A stretch of 61,209 nucleotides of DNA from Micractinium sp. NFX-FRZ. Its lineage: Eukaryota; Chlorophyta; Trebouxiophyceae; Chlorellales; Chlorellaceae. Where the stretch lies: NCBI GenBank assembly GCA_029339195.1, contig JAPTJF010000390.1, positions 1-61,209 of the forward strand. The letters are read 5' to 3'. The notes beneath the pieces were generated by a model. It saw only the letters and a program-made list of their open reading frames with translations, did no database searches and had not been told where the DNA came from. The stretch's first letter is position 1; each line of letters starts with the position of its first letter. The position numbers and the translations under genes are program-made. Of this stretch, positions 1 to 9,812 are shown piece by piece.

Positions 1-338
1 AGTGTTCAGGGCGAGTGGAGCGCGGCAGGTGGGCGAGTCTCGGCGCGCGGGCCCTTCCCTGCCTCGCCAAAAGGTGGCCGGACAGCTCATGCAGCGAGTT
101 GCCGGCCCATGCAGCGCCCGAATTTCGGCAGATGGCTCTGCAATTAGCCATGAGCGTGGAAGTCTGGTGCAGGCTCCTGCCTGCTTCGTGGGCGGGTCTG
201 AAGTGAGCTCACAGTGTAACGACCAGCCCCCAACACAACGCAACGGCGGCGACGTGTGGCGGCAGCGGCGGTGGCGTCAAAAGGGGAGGTGCATTATTGC
301 GGGGCCCGCCTGGGGCCTTGGAAATGCAATGCCCTCAC

Positions 339-447
339 CGGCGAGGCTCTCCACCACGGGCTTCACCGCCTTGAGCTGGCTGCGGGTGCACAGCGTCTCG
401 CGAAGGTTGCGCCGGGTGATTGCCGCAAGGGCGGGCAGGCCCTCCAT
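339..447 (-). CDS. first exon of a Plus-3-domain-like gene, partial at window edge
   Basis: Seen: an ATG at 447 opens an exon of 36 codons plus one base ending at a consensus donor (G|GTGAGG at 338). The peptide contains ITRRNLRETLCTRSQLKAV, which resembles the first exon of the gene at 13595 (ISRRNLAELLLSKAHLAAI) in sequence, length and phase-1 exit. Plus-3 domains (RTF1 type) begin with this kind of RR-x-L-x-x-L-x-x helix. The rest of the gene should lie to the left of base 1; no second Plus-3 exon is visible in bases 1-330, although an open stretch follows an AG near base 201. It could be a paralogue running off the window or a decayed fragment. Confidence 0.45.
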
Positions 448-1069
448 GCTTTTATAGCACGCATAGACTGAAAGGTCCTTGCGCCGTCGCCTGAGAATGC
501 CAGAAGACCGCCCTAGTCGCCACGTCCCCGCCGCATGCGGGGAAGTATCTCCCTATATACTGTGCTGTTCGCGCTCAAACCTTGCGCTTCAAGACCACGC
601 ACGGCTCCGGCCGCCCGATTTGAGCAGCGCCCTCAATGTGGTGTTTCAAAGATAGTACCCTTGCTGCCGTTTCAGGCCCTCAGTTCACCGCTCATTGGCA
701 CGTTGCACGAAGTATGTGAGGAGTATCGACGCCGCAGCGCCCCCCATGCCTCGGCCAGCCCCCCTGGCGGGGGCGGTGTAAGGCGCCGCCTGGGCTGCCC
801 ATGCTAGCCCCTGCAGTCTGCCTCACCACCCGCAGGCCCAGCAAGCTGGGAGCTGCTACACCCTGCAAGCAACTCATCACTCAGTCCCTGGTGCTGCAAT
901 TTGGCAAGAAATCACGTTCGATGAAGATGAGCATGTGCGGGCACCTGGCGTGGCCTGCTGGCTCGCTAGTGCCGGCACTAGCAGCAAACTGGAGCATGAC
1001 GGCTTGATACAGGGTCGAGTCACAACAGCAATCAATGAACAAATCGTGCACATGTACACACACAGAAAC
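448..1069. other. no gene recognised
   Basis: Between the start of the edge gene and the 3' end of the F-box gene. Short open frames on both strands look random for GC-rich DNA. It should hold the promoter of the minus-strand gene at 447. Confidence 0.4.
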
Positions 1070-1074
1070 TTACA
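1070..1074 (-). terminator. TGTAA poly(A) signal of F-box/LRR gene
   Basis: TGTAA on the minus strand (TTACA on plus) lies about 70 bases past the stop at 1146. TGTAA is the usual chlorophyte polyadenylation signal. Confidence 0.6.
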
Positions 1075-1145
1075 CAGGAGAAGCAGTAGAAGATCACGAG
1101 TGGGCAAACTGCCCTAAGAGCTGCCACATCAGGGCCCCAGCCTCC

Positions 1146-4100
1146 TCAGGGCAAGCGGGGGCCAGCGGTGTCGGCAGGGCAGCCCACCTCTGCCACCCAG
1201 GGCAGCAGCGCCCGGATGCCACTCACCCAGGCATCCTCCCACAGCCATGCCTCGGCATCCTCGTAACCTGCGCTGTGCCCACCGTCTGCAGCCAGGGGGG
1301 CAGGACGGGGGCATACAGCACGTGTGCACGTTGTGAGCAGTGGAGCCTTGTGAGCTTCCCGAGCTGGATGGCGGCAGGGAGGCCCTGGCAGACGGATAAA
1401 CAGGTGGCAATGCTGCATTGAATAAAGGAATACTGGCGCAGGCCGTGCGCATGCCCACCTAGGGTCTGCCGGCGCGCCAGCCCTGCACTGCCGAGGGTGA
1501 CGCGGCGCAGGGCGGTGCAGCCCTGCAGGGCCTGCCCCACACTTGCAGCCATGTTTTGCCACAGGTCTATCTCCTCAAGGTGCGGCAGCTGCCTGCAGGG
1601 AGGACGGGGCCACGTGTAGAGTGGGCAAGGGTGAGAGACAGGCCGCTGGTGTCTTGGGCGCTCTCCCACCGAGGAGCAGGGAGCCTCCAATGTCCAACTG
1701 TCCAAGTGGGTGCTGGGCTGAATCAAGCAGCGTGCAAGGACAGGGTTGACTGATGCGCTGCCCAGTCCCGCTCACCTCAACGTGTCTGGGAGGCGAGCCA
1801 GGCAGTTGCGGCGGAGGCCCAGGCGTGTCAGCCCTGCAGGTGCACAGCGTGGGGCGCAGCGCAGATGTGTGCGGAAAGGGGCTCTCTGTTCTCGTGCAGG
1901 TCTGTGGGCACTTGTCACAGTCAGGCTGCCTTGCCAACCAGGTAGTGACCCGCCAAGCAAGTCAGCCGCACAGCCGCACAGCCACCACCCATTCCAATAC
2001 ATGTACCACCAGCACACCTGTCAGCTGCAGGGCGTGCTGAGGCAGCGCCAGCAGGCCACAGCCCGTCAGCTCCAGGCGGCGCAGCGTGGGCGCCAGCGCT
2101 GGCAGCTCGGCGGGCAGCAGCATGGAGTAGAAGGCGCTGCGCTCAATGGTCCGCCCGCTGAGGAGCAGCTCCTGGAGCGGAAGCCTGCAAGACAGGGGCG
2201 GAGGGGCGAACGTAGTGGTCGTACGTTGCATTGCAAGGGCGCTCTGAGACAACGACAGCGACGGCGCAGCACCCTTCCTTCGCCCTTCCCTTCTTGTACA
2301 GGCTGCTGTCGTAATCGGTCCTCCCGGTCAGGGTTACGGGCGTCCATACCAACCAGCACACCGGAGGCAGGCTCACTTGCACCAGGAGGCGGGGAAGGAC
2401 AGCAGGCCAACGCTCGATACGTGCAGGTGGGTCAGCCGGGGGAGCGCGCCTTCTGGCAGCTCGGGCAGCTGGCTCCAGTTGCTGTTGGGCGGGTCGTCAA
2501 AGTAGACGGTGCCCTGAATCTGTGGGAAGGGAAATGGACATTGAATTAGGCAGGCAGGCAGGGAGTAGGGGGGGAGGGCGAGGGGCAAATATATGTGGGT
2601 GCTGGTGTGCGCTGCTGCGGCAGGCAGGCAGGCAGGCGGGCAGGGCGGGGTGATGCGGCTCACGTTTGGGTGTGGGTCTGCGCTACTGCCACGCGCAGAG
2701 TGCATGCATGTGCACAGCTGACGAAATCAACGCATGTGCGTGCGGAAGCGCAGAGGGCGGGCGGCCATGACATGGTGCTAGCTCACCTCAATGTGCAGGC
2801 TGGTCAGCGTGGGGAGGCGGAGCAGGGCGGCCGGCGGCTGGCGCACGGAGTGCCCGCTGTCGACAAAGCTCAGCCGCTGCAGGGCTGGCAGCGCCGCCAG
2901 GCTGGCCCAGAAAGCCTCCTCCTCTCCCTGCCGCGGCCGCAGGTGCGCCAGGACCAGGCTGCTGAGCTGGCCCAGGCTGGCAGCGCTCGGCGGGAAGGGC
3001 GCCACTGTGATGCACGCGACAGAGGCGCGGCTGCTCAGCAGGCGTAGCTCGAAGCTCTTCAGGGTAGCCATCCGAGGCAGGGCTGCCAGCTCCAGCCTGC
3101 CATGCTGCTCCACTTGCTCCACCTCAAGTGCCAGCTCAGCCAGGCGAGGCAGCGCGTCGGCGACGCTGCACAGCACGCCGGGCAGCATGTGGTAGCCGGC
3201 GAGGCTGAGGTGGCGCAGGGGCAGGCCGGACAGCTGGGAGACCAGCAGCTCGGCGGCAGGGCCGGCGGTGGCTGCATGCAGGGGCGGGGCAGGGGGCAGG
3301 GGTGGAGCGATGGGCGTATAGGGCTGGGCATTTGCGCTGGGGTGGCACTCATGCATGCGCCCTTCCAGTCCCGCAACGATCGCGAAACATCGCACAGCGC
3401 CCAGAGTGCAGCCTGGCCAGGCTGCAGGTGCGGCCTAAGGATGGACGCGGCCAGAGCGCCGGGATGGCGCTCACCCGGGCCGTTGTGCCTGCTGAGGCAG
3501 ACGCTGCGCAGGCGGGGCAGCGTGCGCAGCGCCGTCACGTGCTGCGCCTCTGCATTCTGCAGCGCCACTGTCCGCAGCTGCGGCAGTGCCTGGCCCCCGA
3601 GGAGCTGCAAGGCAAACACGCAGCCGTAGGCATCACAATCCAGGTGCAGCTGTGCGAGCCCGCCTGCAGCAGGGGGGAGATAGGGTGGAGATGGTTGCAT
3701 GCCAATTGCACGCTGAGGGTCATAATGAAGTAGATTCTGTTTGCTGTTTGATGGCTTGATGGGTACCACAACAGGCCGCATTCGAAGGCACGCTGTGCAG
3801 TCATGCCAGCTTGCAATCAAGGCTGCGTGCCCTCTCGGAGGCAAGGCTGGGATGGTGCCCTGGGTGTGCTGCCCACAGGCGCACCTGCACGCTGCGCCAG
3901 CACCCGTGCTGCGGCTGCTTTGAATTCCTGCTGGCTGCTGTACACGGCGGCGCCAGTCAGCCGGCCGCCCGTTAGATGCGCGGCGCCATGGATGGCAAAC
4001 GAGGGGCACAGGGCGTCCACTAGGGTTTTCCACCGCTGGCACACCAGCCGCAGGGTGGGCCAGGGGTGGGCCTGCAGGGCAGGCGCAGAGGACGCATCCA

Positions 4101-4363
4101 GTGGCTCATGTTGCCACAGCCGGTTTGAAGCGGCAACCAGCGCGTGTTTGTTGACAGCTTTGAATCAGTCGCACGCAGCGCTGCCTGTGCAGGCACGCTG
4201 GTGCTGGGGTGCGAGGTGTGGCGGCGGCGGCGCACCTGTACTGCGGCGGCACGCGCTCGAACACTTGCAGCGTGCTGTCATCACATAAGGCTTCGGTGGA
4301 GGTGCAGCTAGGTTCTTCGGCAGGCGCTCGCGGGCAGGAAGCAGCCGCCGGCGCAAGCGCCAT
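1146..4363 (-). CDS. F-box / leucine-rich-repeat protein
   Basis: Likely substrate receptor of an SCF ubiquitin ligase. Exons seen: 4363-4236, 4071-3885, 3663-3475, 3271-2787, 2519-2377, 2184-2018, 1833-1776, 1592-1459, 1384-1146. From exon 2 on all phases agree (534 codons including stop). Exon 1 carries an F-box-like start (LCDDSTLQVFERVPP; family pattern LPDDxLLxIFxxLPP) and exon 2 completes it with LRLVCQRWKTLVDAL. Exons 3-8 are leucine-rich repeats such as LPLRHLSLAGYHM, LRRLELTGCGLLALP and LTRLGLRRNCLARLP. The last exon, with the acidic/Trp tail EDAEAWLWEDAWV, is chosen on phase; an LRR-like reading of the same DNA exists in another frame. The exon 1 to exon 2 junction is one base out of phase with any good splice pair, so the 5' end is uncertain. 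Confidence 0.72.
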
Positions 4364-5106
4364 GCCGGAGGCAAAGGTAAGGTGCCGCAAGCCCCCACGG
4401 CTAGACGCACCAACTCATGCACGCGATGTGCTAGCTTCGAGCTACGTACACTCCGGGTAGGACGTTCTGCTGGAATCGCCCCAATGCCGCCTGCTGCGCC
4501 TGCTGTGCGCTGCAGCGCCGTCGTCACGCCCAACCTACTTTCACAACGCCAACAGCAAGATCTCACAACCCATTGATCTTGCGTGTAACTCCTGTTGACA
4601 TTGTTCAAGCTGTCGAGTGGTCACTGGGCAGCGGCAGCCCGGCTTTTCAATGCCACCACCGCAGCCAGCTGCGCCTGGCGCCGCGCCTCATCTTGTCAGA
4701 GATGTGATTGGGCAGGGCGCACCTTGGAACAGACCGCATGAAAGTATAATGTGCCTCAATTGCTGCAGCCTTCCGCACAGTCACTGCGCTGAGATGTTCA
4801 CGACTTCCAGCCGCCTCGCACAGGGGGCGGGGAGGGAGAGGCAGGTGTAAGGCGGTTGCCTGAGGGTGGAATGGCTGGCAGGATGCGTTATCAAACATCA
4901 TGGCATGCTGTGGCTTCTGGAACCGGGAGTCTGTCGCCACAGTTGCATCGGCATCCACTGGGTGCACATGTGCCGTCTCCAAGTGAGCAGCGGCGTGCTG
5001 TGGCGTGCTGTGCAGCAGTCCAGGCCTGCGGATGCCGGGCGAGTAACTGTGCTGTACGACCATCCCTCTGAAGTGCAGCTGCTTCCACGCGGCCACAAGC
5101 ACAGCC
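4364..5106. other. divergent intergenic region, no gene recognised
   Basis: Separates the F-box gene (-) from the PQ-loop gene (+), so it should hold both promoters. A 213-codon minus-strand open frame spans 4647-5288 but has no recognisable domain and overlaps the first exon of the plus-strand gene. Confidence 0.45.
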
Positions 5107-6840
5107 ATGCCGTCTGAAGTGTTTGTGCAGGGCTGCGGCGTGGTGGCAGGTGCGCCGTGCGCCTGCGCTCGAAGGATGTGGTTGCCGCGCGGGTTTGTGC
5201 AGGCACACTGGGCAGCGCGACCGCCGACCGCAACCCTAGCTGTGGCCGCCGCCGCCACCGGGCAACCCTCCCCTCTGCACACCTGCACAAAATGTACTCG
5301 CCTTCACCGGCCGCTCTTTCCCTTTGATCTCTGCAGCTGTGCTACTGGTGGTCATGCTGCTGCCCCAGGTAAGGCGTGCGCTGCAAATTGGCTCGCCGCA
5401 AGCTGCTGGGAAGCACAGACGCTACCGCTACCGCAGCCCCGACTCGCTCCCTGCGCCCTCCCCCCTGCTGACCTGCTCCCGTTGCCGATGCAGCTGTGGC
5501 ACTTGTTCCGCAGCCGCAGGGCGGAGGAGCTCTCGCATGTCTTCATGGGGCTCATGATATTTGGGCTGGCCATGCTGACGGTGTACAACGTGATCCTGGA
5601 GTTGTGGGTCTTCATGGTGGCAGCGCTGCTCCAGCTGGGTGAGACCTTGGGGCTGGCTTGTTGGGTCACAGTCTTTGGGTGTTGCGGGGCTGCCAATTTG
5701 CTGCAGCGATGGAAGCTGGGTGAGGTGCGGGCACTGGCTTGTTGTACGACAACTGGAGGGCAGGGCAGGGCAGGTGGTCTGGGCGCTGCGCTTTGGGTGC
5801 TGCTTTAATGCTCCAGCTGTTTGGGTGCTGTCATGGCTGCCGTGCCTCTGCAGCAGTGAGAAGCTGGGGGTGCAGGCCGTGCATGACTGCTGTTGCTGCT
5901 GCGAGTGTGCTGCTGTGGAGCCTGCTGGGGCTGCTGGGGATGCTCCTGCTGTGCCCGCGCATGTGATCGCGCCGCCCTCACAGCCCTCCCCACTTGTGCC
6001 GGCCCCCCTCCCGCCCCCTCCCCCAGTGCTGTGCGCCATCACCCAGGGCGGCAAGGTGTGGGCGGACCGGTACCAGCGACGCCTGCGCTGCCAGCCTGGC
6101 GGCCAGCTGGCGCGCGCGCTGTCCCTGCGCTCTGGCGCCAAGCTGGAGCTCTCAAAATTTGCTGCTGGCTCCGAGGCACCCTTCCCCCTGCTGCGCCCAG
6201 CGCCCACCCACGCAGCCCAGCACCTGCTGCTGGACGCGCGCCTGCCCGCGGGAGTGGGTGACCGGCCAGGCGGCGCCGCTGACGTGGACGCTGACGTGGG
6301 CGCTGCTGACGTGGCTGAGCTGCTGCGGGGGGCGCTGGCAGATGCGGGGCTGCTGCTGCGCCGGGGCCAGCTGAGCCCCGAGCGGAGTACCGTGGTCCCC
6401 AAGCAGGATGAGGCGGAGGCGGCAGAGGTGGCAGAAGCTGTGTTCTTTGAGTGCCATGATGGCTATGCTGCCCTGGTGTTCCATGCCGACCAGCGCAGCC
6501 TGTCGGGTGAGGCATGAGAAGAGCGCGGGGTGGCACCAGGGCAAGGGGGGCGCGTGCTGCTGTGGGGCGGTGGAGAGGCAGGACTGGGGGTGCAATGAGC
6601 GGTACAGGAGGGGGCCGTGGTGCACCGGGGACATGCGCATGCCTCGGCCTCTCACTGCTCCCTGGTCCCGCCCCACGCCCGTCCTTTGCCACAGTCGACT
6701 GCTTGGCGGTGACGGACCAGAGCATGCGCAGCATGGCGGCGGCAGCACAGGCCTTCTCTCGCGCCCTGGAGCAGCGCTGTCCCGGCAGCAAGGTCGCGGC
6801 GAGTAGCATGGGGCGCCTGCCGGCGGCGGCGGCTGAATGA
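5107..6840 (+). CDS. PQ-loop protein with C-terminal AdoMetDC-like domain, copy 1
   Basis: Exons 5107-5149, 5337-5368, 5494-5638, 6027-6506, 6695-6840; all phases agree and give 281 residues. Residues 10-75 form three hydrophobic segments with the PQ-loop signature LLPQ (Pro24-Gln25) followed by RSRRAEELS, as in SWEET/PQ-loop carriers; this is a single three-helix bundle. The soluble half (about 85-281) contains PTHAAQHLLLDARL and, near the end, GYAALVFHADQRSLSVDCLA followed by an amphipathic helix. Order and spacing resemble pyruvoyl AdoMet decarboxylase (SpeD: HLLLD, then ESHISIHTWPE, then AAVDVFTCGD) but the Ser, His and Cys of that active site are absent. Role unknown; membrane location inferred. 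The tandem paralogue begins 580 bases downstream. No clear TGTAA follows the stop. Confidence 0.75.
5625..5744 (+). repeat. duplicated exon 3 donor region in intron 3
   Basis: The exon 3 donor context (AGCTGGGTGAG, then GGCTGGCTTGTTG) recurs about 80 bases into the intron at 5711-5744 with the same order of motifs. Confidence 0.55.
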
Positions 6841-7419
6841 GCGCCCACTGCCGTGCGGGCTGCAAAGGGCGGCCGTGCAAAGGTTCCGCAGATGCCCTGG
6901 GTTGCCGGTCTGTGAAATTGTTTGGTATTTTATTCACACAGCTGCAGTTTGTTTTTCCAAATTTTGAGGTGGATTGGTTTCTTTGCTGGTGCATACTGCA
7001 ATACCCCTTACAGCTCCGCCCGCCTCCCTACCTCAAGAACACCAGCCGACAGATGCTGGCAACCACAAAGCTGTACGTCTCGATTCCTCAACCTCCTGCC
7101 ACAAAGCATGCCTTTACTTATACTGAAATCTCTTGAATCCAAGTAAGATTAACTTTGAGGTAGTGCGGCCACACTATCACCAAGAAGGGTCCACCTCACC
7201 AGCGATCAGTCCATGCTCTGGCAGGCGGCGGAGCCCTCAGCGCGCGAGTCACAGTGCCTGATGCACGTGCGGGGTGGTCTGCATGTGCCGCTTCGCGATT
7301 CTCATCATGCGTTCTATGTGCTAGTTGCTTGTGGCGGTGTTCGAGCGGAGCGCAGGGCTCTGCCGGAGAGTCAAGTGGCCCCGCACAGCGGACCTGCCGG
7401 GCAGAGACACAACCCTGCC
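6841..7419. other. 3' UTR of copy 1 and promoter of copy 2
   Basis: Intergenic between the two tandem paralogues. The first 300 bases are relatively AT-rich, as expected for a 3' UTR. No TGTAA and no further coding exon found. Confidence 0.5.
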
Positions 7420-9172
7420 ATGGCTGTCCCGCAAGGCGTTACAGACGCCTTTGGGGCGATAGGAGGTGCGGCGACGCTCCCGACAGCGGAGGCAGCAGCA
7501 GTGCTGCCGCTGCCCGCCGCGTGAGGCAGCAACGGCCCTGGCGGCGGCCGCTTTACACACTTGCGTAGAGCCCAGCAACACCGCCCAGCCTGCCCTCCAC
7601 CCATGACCCAATCTGGCTGCCCCCACACCCCTGCAGGTGGTGTCCTGGCAGCCTGCCTGCTGCCGCAGCTGTGGAAGGTGTGGCGGCTGAAGAGCGCCCA
7701 GGACCTGAGCATGTGGTTTCTCATGGCATACCTGCTGGCCATGCTGTGCTCCCTCCTCTACCTGGTGGGTGGGTGGGTGGGTGGTGGGTAGGAGGTTAGC
7801 CAAGAGGCCGGAGCATGGGACGGAAGCGGGACTGGGCGTGCAGGCTACCTGCAAGGCTGACATGCCAGTACGCTGGCCGAGGCCCCTCTGCCGTTGGCCC
7901 CCCTGGCCCGAGTGCCCTCCTCCCTGCCTTCTCCCGCCCCTCCTGCCTCCTTTCAGTACTACGAAGATGCGGTGGTGGGCTGGGTCTGCGCCGCCATCGA
8001 GTTGGGTGAGCGCCTGCGCTTGCCTGCCTGCCTGCCGCCTACAAGAAACCACGCGTTTGCTGCCCACGGACGCTGCCCAGCAGCAGCCCTGCTCAGCACC
8101 CACCAGAGCGTGCTTCGATTCAGAGCGCTTGGTTTTCACACTGAGCCACCCAACTGTGCGCCTGCAGGCTGCATCGGCTTCACGGCCTTGTTCAAGCTGT
8201 ACTTTGACCACTTTGGACCCAACAGCCGGCGTGCGCTGAAGCGGGCGCGCCCCGAGGCCCAGCTCACCACCAGCCCTTCCTTTGCGGCGGAAGTGGGGCT
8301 GAACGTGCACGACGTGGGCAGCACATTTGCGGAGCTGCTGCGCCTGGCGCCAACCCATGCAGCGCAGCACCTGCTGCTGGAAGCACGCCTAGAGCTGCCC
8401 GCAGGAGCCGCCACCAATAACAACGGCGCAGACAGCGGCAGCGAGGCCAAAGAGTCCTCTCAAGGCAGCGGCAGCGGGGCCTGCGATGCGGACGCCGACG
8501 GCACTGGCAGCACCGGCAAAGCATCTGTTGTTGATGGCTGCTGCAGCACAGTGCATGTTCTGGAGGCAGTGGGGGGCATGGTGGAGGCAGCACTAGCCCA
8601 GGCGGGGCTGCCCGTGCGCCGGCGCCAGTCCCAAGCCTTCCCCAGCTTCCGCAGGCGGGGCGGGGCAGCCGGGGCAGTACAGGAGCTAGCGCCTGGGGCA
8701 GGAGCCGTGCAGGCAGAGGCAGATGCAGAGGCGGATGCAGAGGCAGGCAAAGATGGGCCAGACATGCTGTTCCTGGCCTGCAGGTGCGAGGGTGGGAAAA
8801 GGGGCTGGCTGGGTAGGCTGAAGTGTAGGCACATGCTTATTGATGAGCACTCAGGGGCAGACACGGGTCAAGGGGCTATTCCAAAACATGACTGTGCAGG
8901 CAGGGAGGGGCTGCGCACTCACCCCTTTGCCATACTCACCCACCCACCCACCCACCCACGCTTCCTCACCCCCTTGCAGAGGTGGCTACGCAACGGCCGT
9001 GTGGCACGCTGGCTCTGCCACCCTCTCGCTCGACATGCTGGCTGCATCGGATGCTGCGGCAGGGGCAATGGCACGGGCGGCGGAGGCGCTGTGTGAGCAG
9101 CTGATTGCGCAGTGGCCGGGCAGCCGCATTGAGGCCACCAGCGTAGCGCGCCTGCAGCGGAAGGAGCAGTAG
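7420..9172 (+). CDS. PQ-loop protein with C-terminal AdoMetDC-like domain, copy 2
   Basis: Exons 7420-7465, 7637-7764, 7957-8005, 8168-8783, 8980-9172; phases agree and give 343 residues. The membrane half has LLPQ (Pro25-Gln26), then LKSAQDLS and three hydrophobic segments. The soluble half shares PTHAAQHLLLEARL with copy 1, then has a longer Ser/Gly/Asp-rich insert, and ends with GYATAVWHAGSATLSLDMLA and a final helix, aligned without gaps to copy 1. Two of the intron positions differ from copy 1 although the coded length (177 nt) of the stretch is identical. SpeD-type catalytic residues are missing here too. Membrane protein of unknown substrate; the tandem pair arose by duplication. Confidence 0.75.
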
Positions 9173-9357
9173 CTGCGGGCAGCTGTTTGCGTGCATGTGT
9201 TCAAGTGCAGTGCAGTCGGGTCAGGTGTGCTTCTGTGCATGGCAGGCAGCAGGGGGCCATCAGTGCTGAGCCCTGCTGGCGTGCTCCCCTTCTTCCTGAC
9301 GGTCACGTTCAGTTTTTCTCATCCCTGTTGTTTTCCCTTCTTTTCAAATACTTAATA

Positions 9358-9362
9358 TGTAA
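9358..9362 (+). terminator. TGTAA poly(A) signal of PQ-loop copy 2
   Basis: TGTAA about 186 bases after the stop at 9172, in a T-rich stretch. Confidence 0.65.
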
Positions 9363-9812
9363 CTCGTTTCGACCGAGGTAATGATGAAGCAAGGATGATA
9401 TCATGGCTGCATGGCATGCACAGGCACCATGGTCGCCGCCGGTACAGCTGGCGCCCCGCCAGCAATGAAGGACGGCCGATTCCGCATCCGTTCATTTGTT
9501 TCGAGCTTCCGTCCACATCACCTTTTGCTGCGCAGGCAAGTCCCAGCCCTTGGAGGCAAATTGCCTGCCGATCGCCGCCGGTCACCGCCCACCAGTCGCG
9601 CTCTGCCAGTCTGAGCAGCGTCGCGGTCAAAGGCATGGCGTGCCTTGATCCGGCGGCTTGGCGCGCGCCGGTGCCAAGGCGCAGCAGCGGGCGCTGCCGC
9701 CTGCCGCCGCTCCGGAGGGCTCTCCTGAAGTTACGTCATCCTCCTCATCACCCCTGCCCTGCAGACCTCTTCATCTCCCCTGCGAGCCTTCTTCCCAGCA
9801 CCAAACCACACA

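Noticed and set aside
4647..5288. 213-codon minus-strand open frame between the F-box and PQ-loop genes
   Set aside because: No recognisable motif, and it overlaps a well-supported plus-strand first exon whose phase fits.
5855..5966. Extra transmembrane exon in PQ-loop copy 1 (SVLLWSLLGLLGMLLL)
   Set aside because: It can be entered in phase from exon 3 but cannot leave in phase to exon 4, whereas direct joining of exons 3 and 4 fits and matches copy 2.
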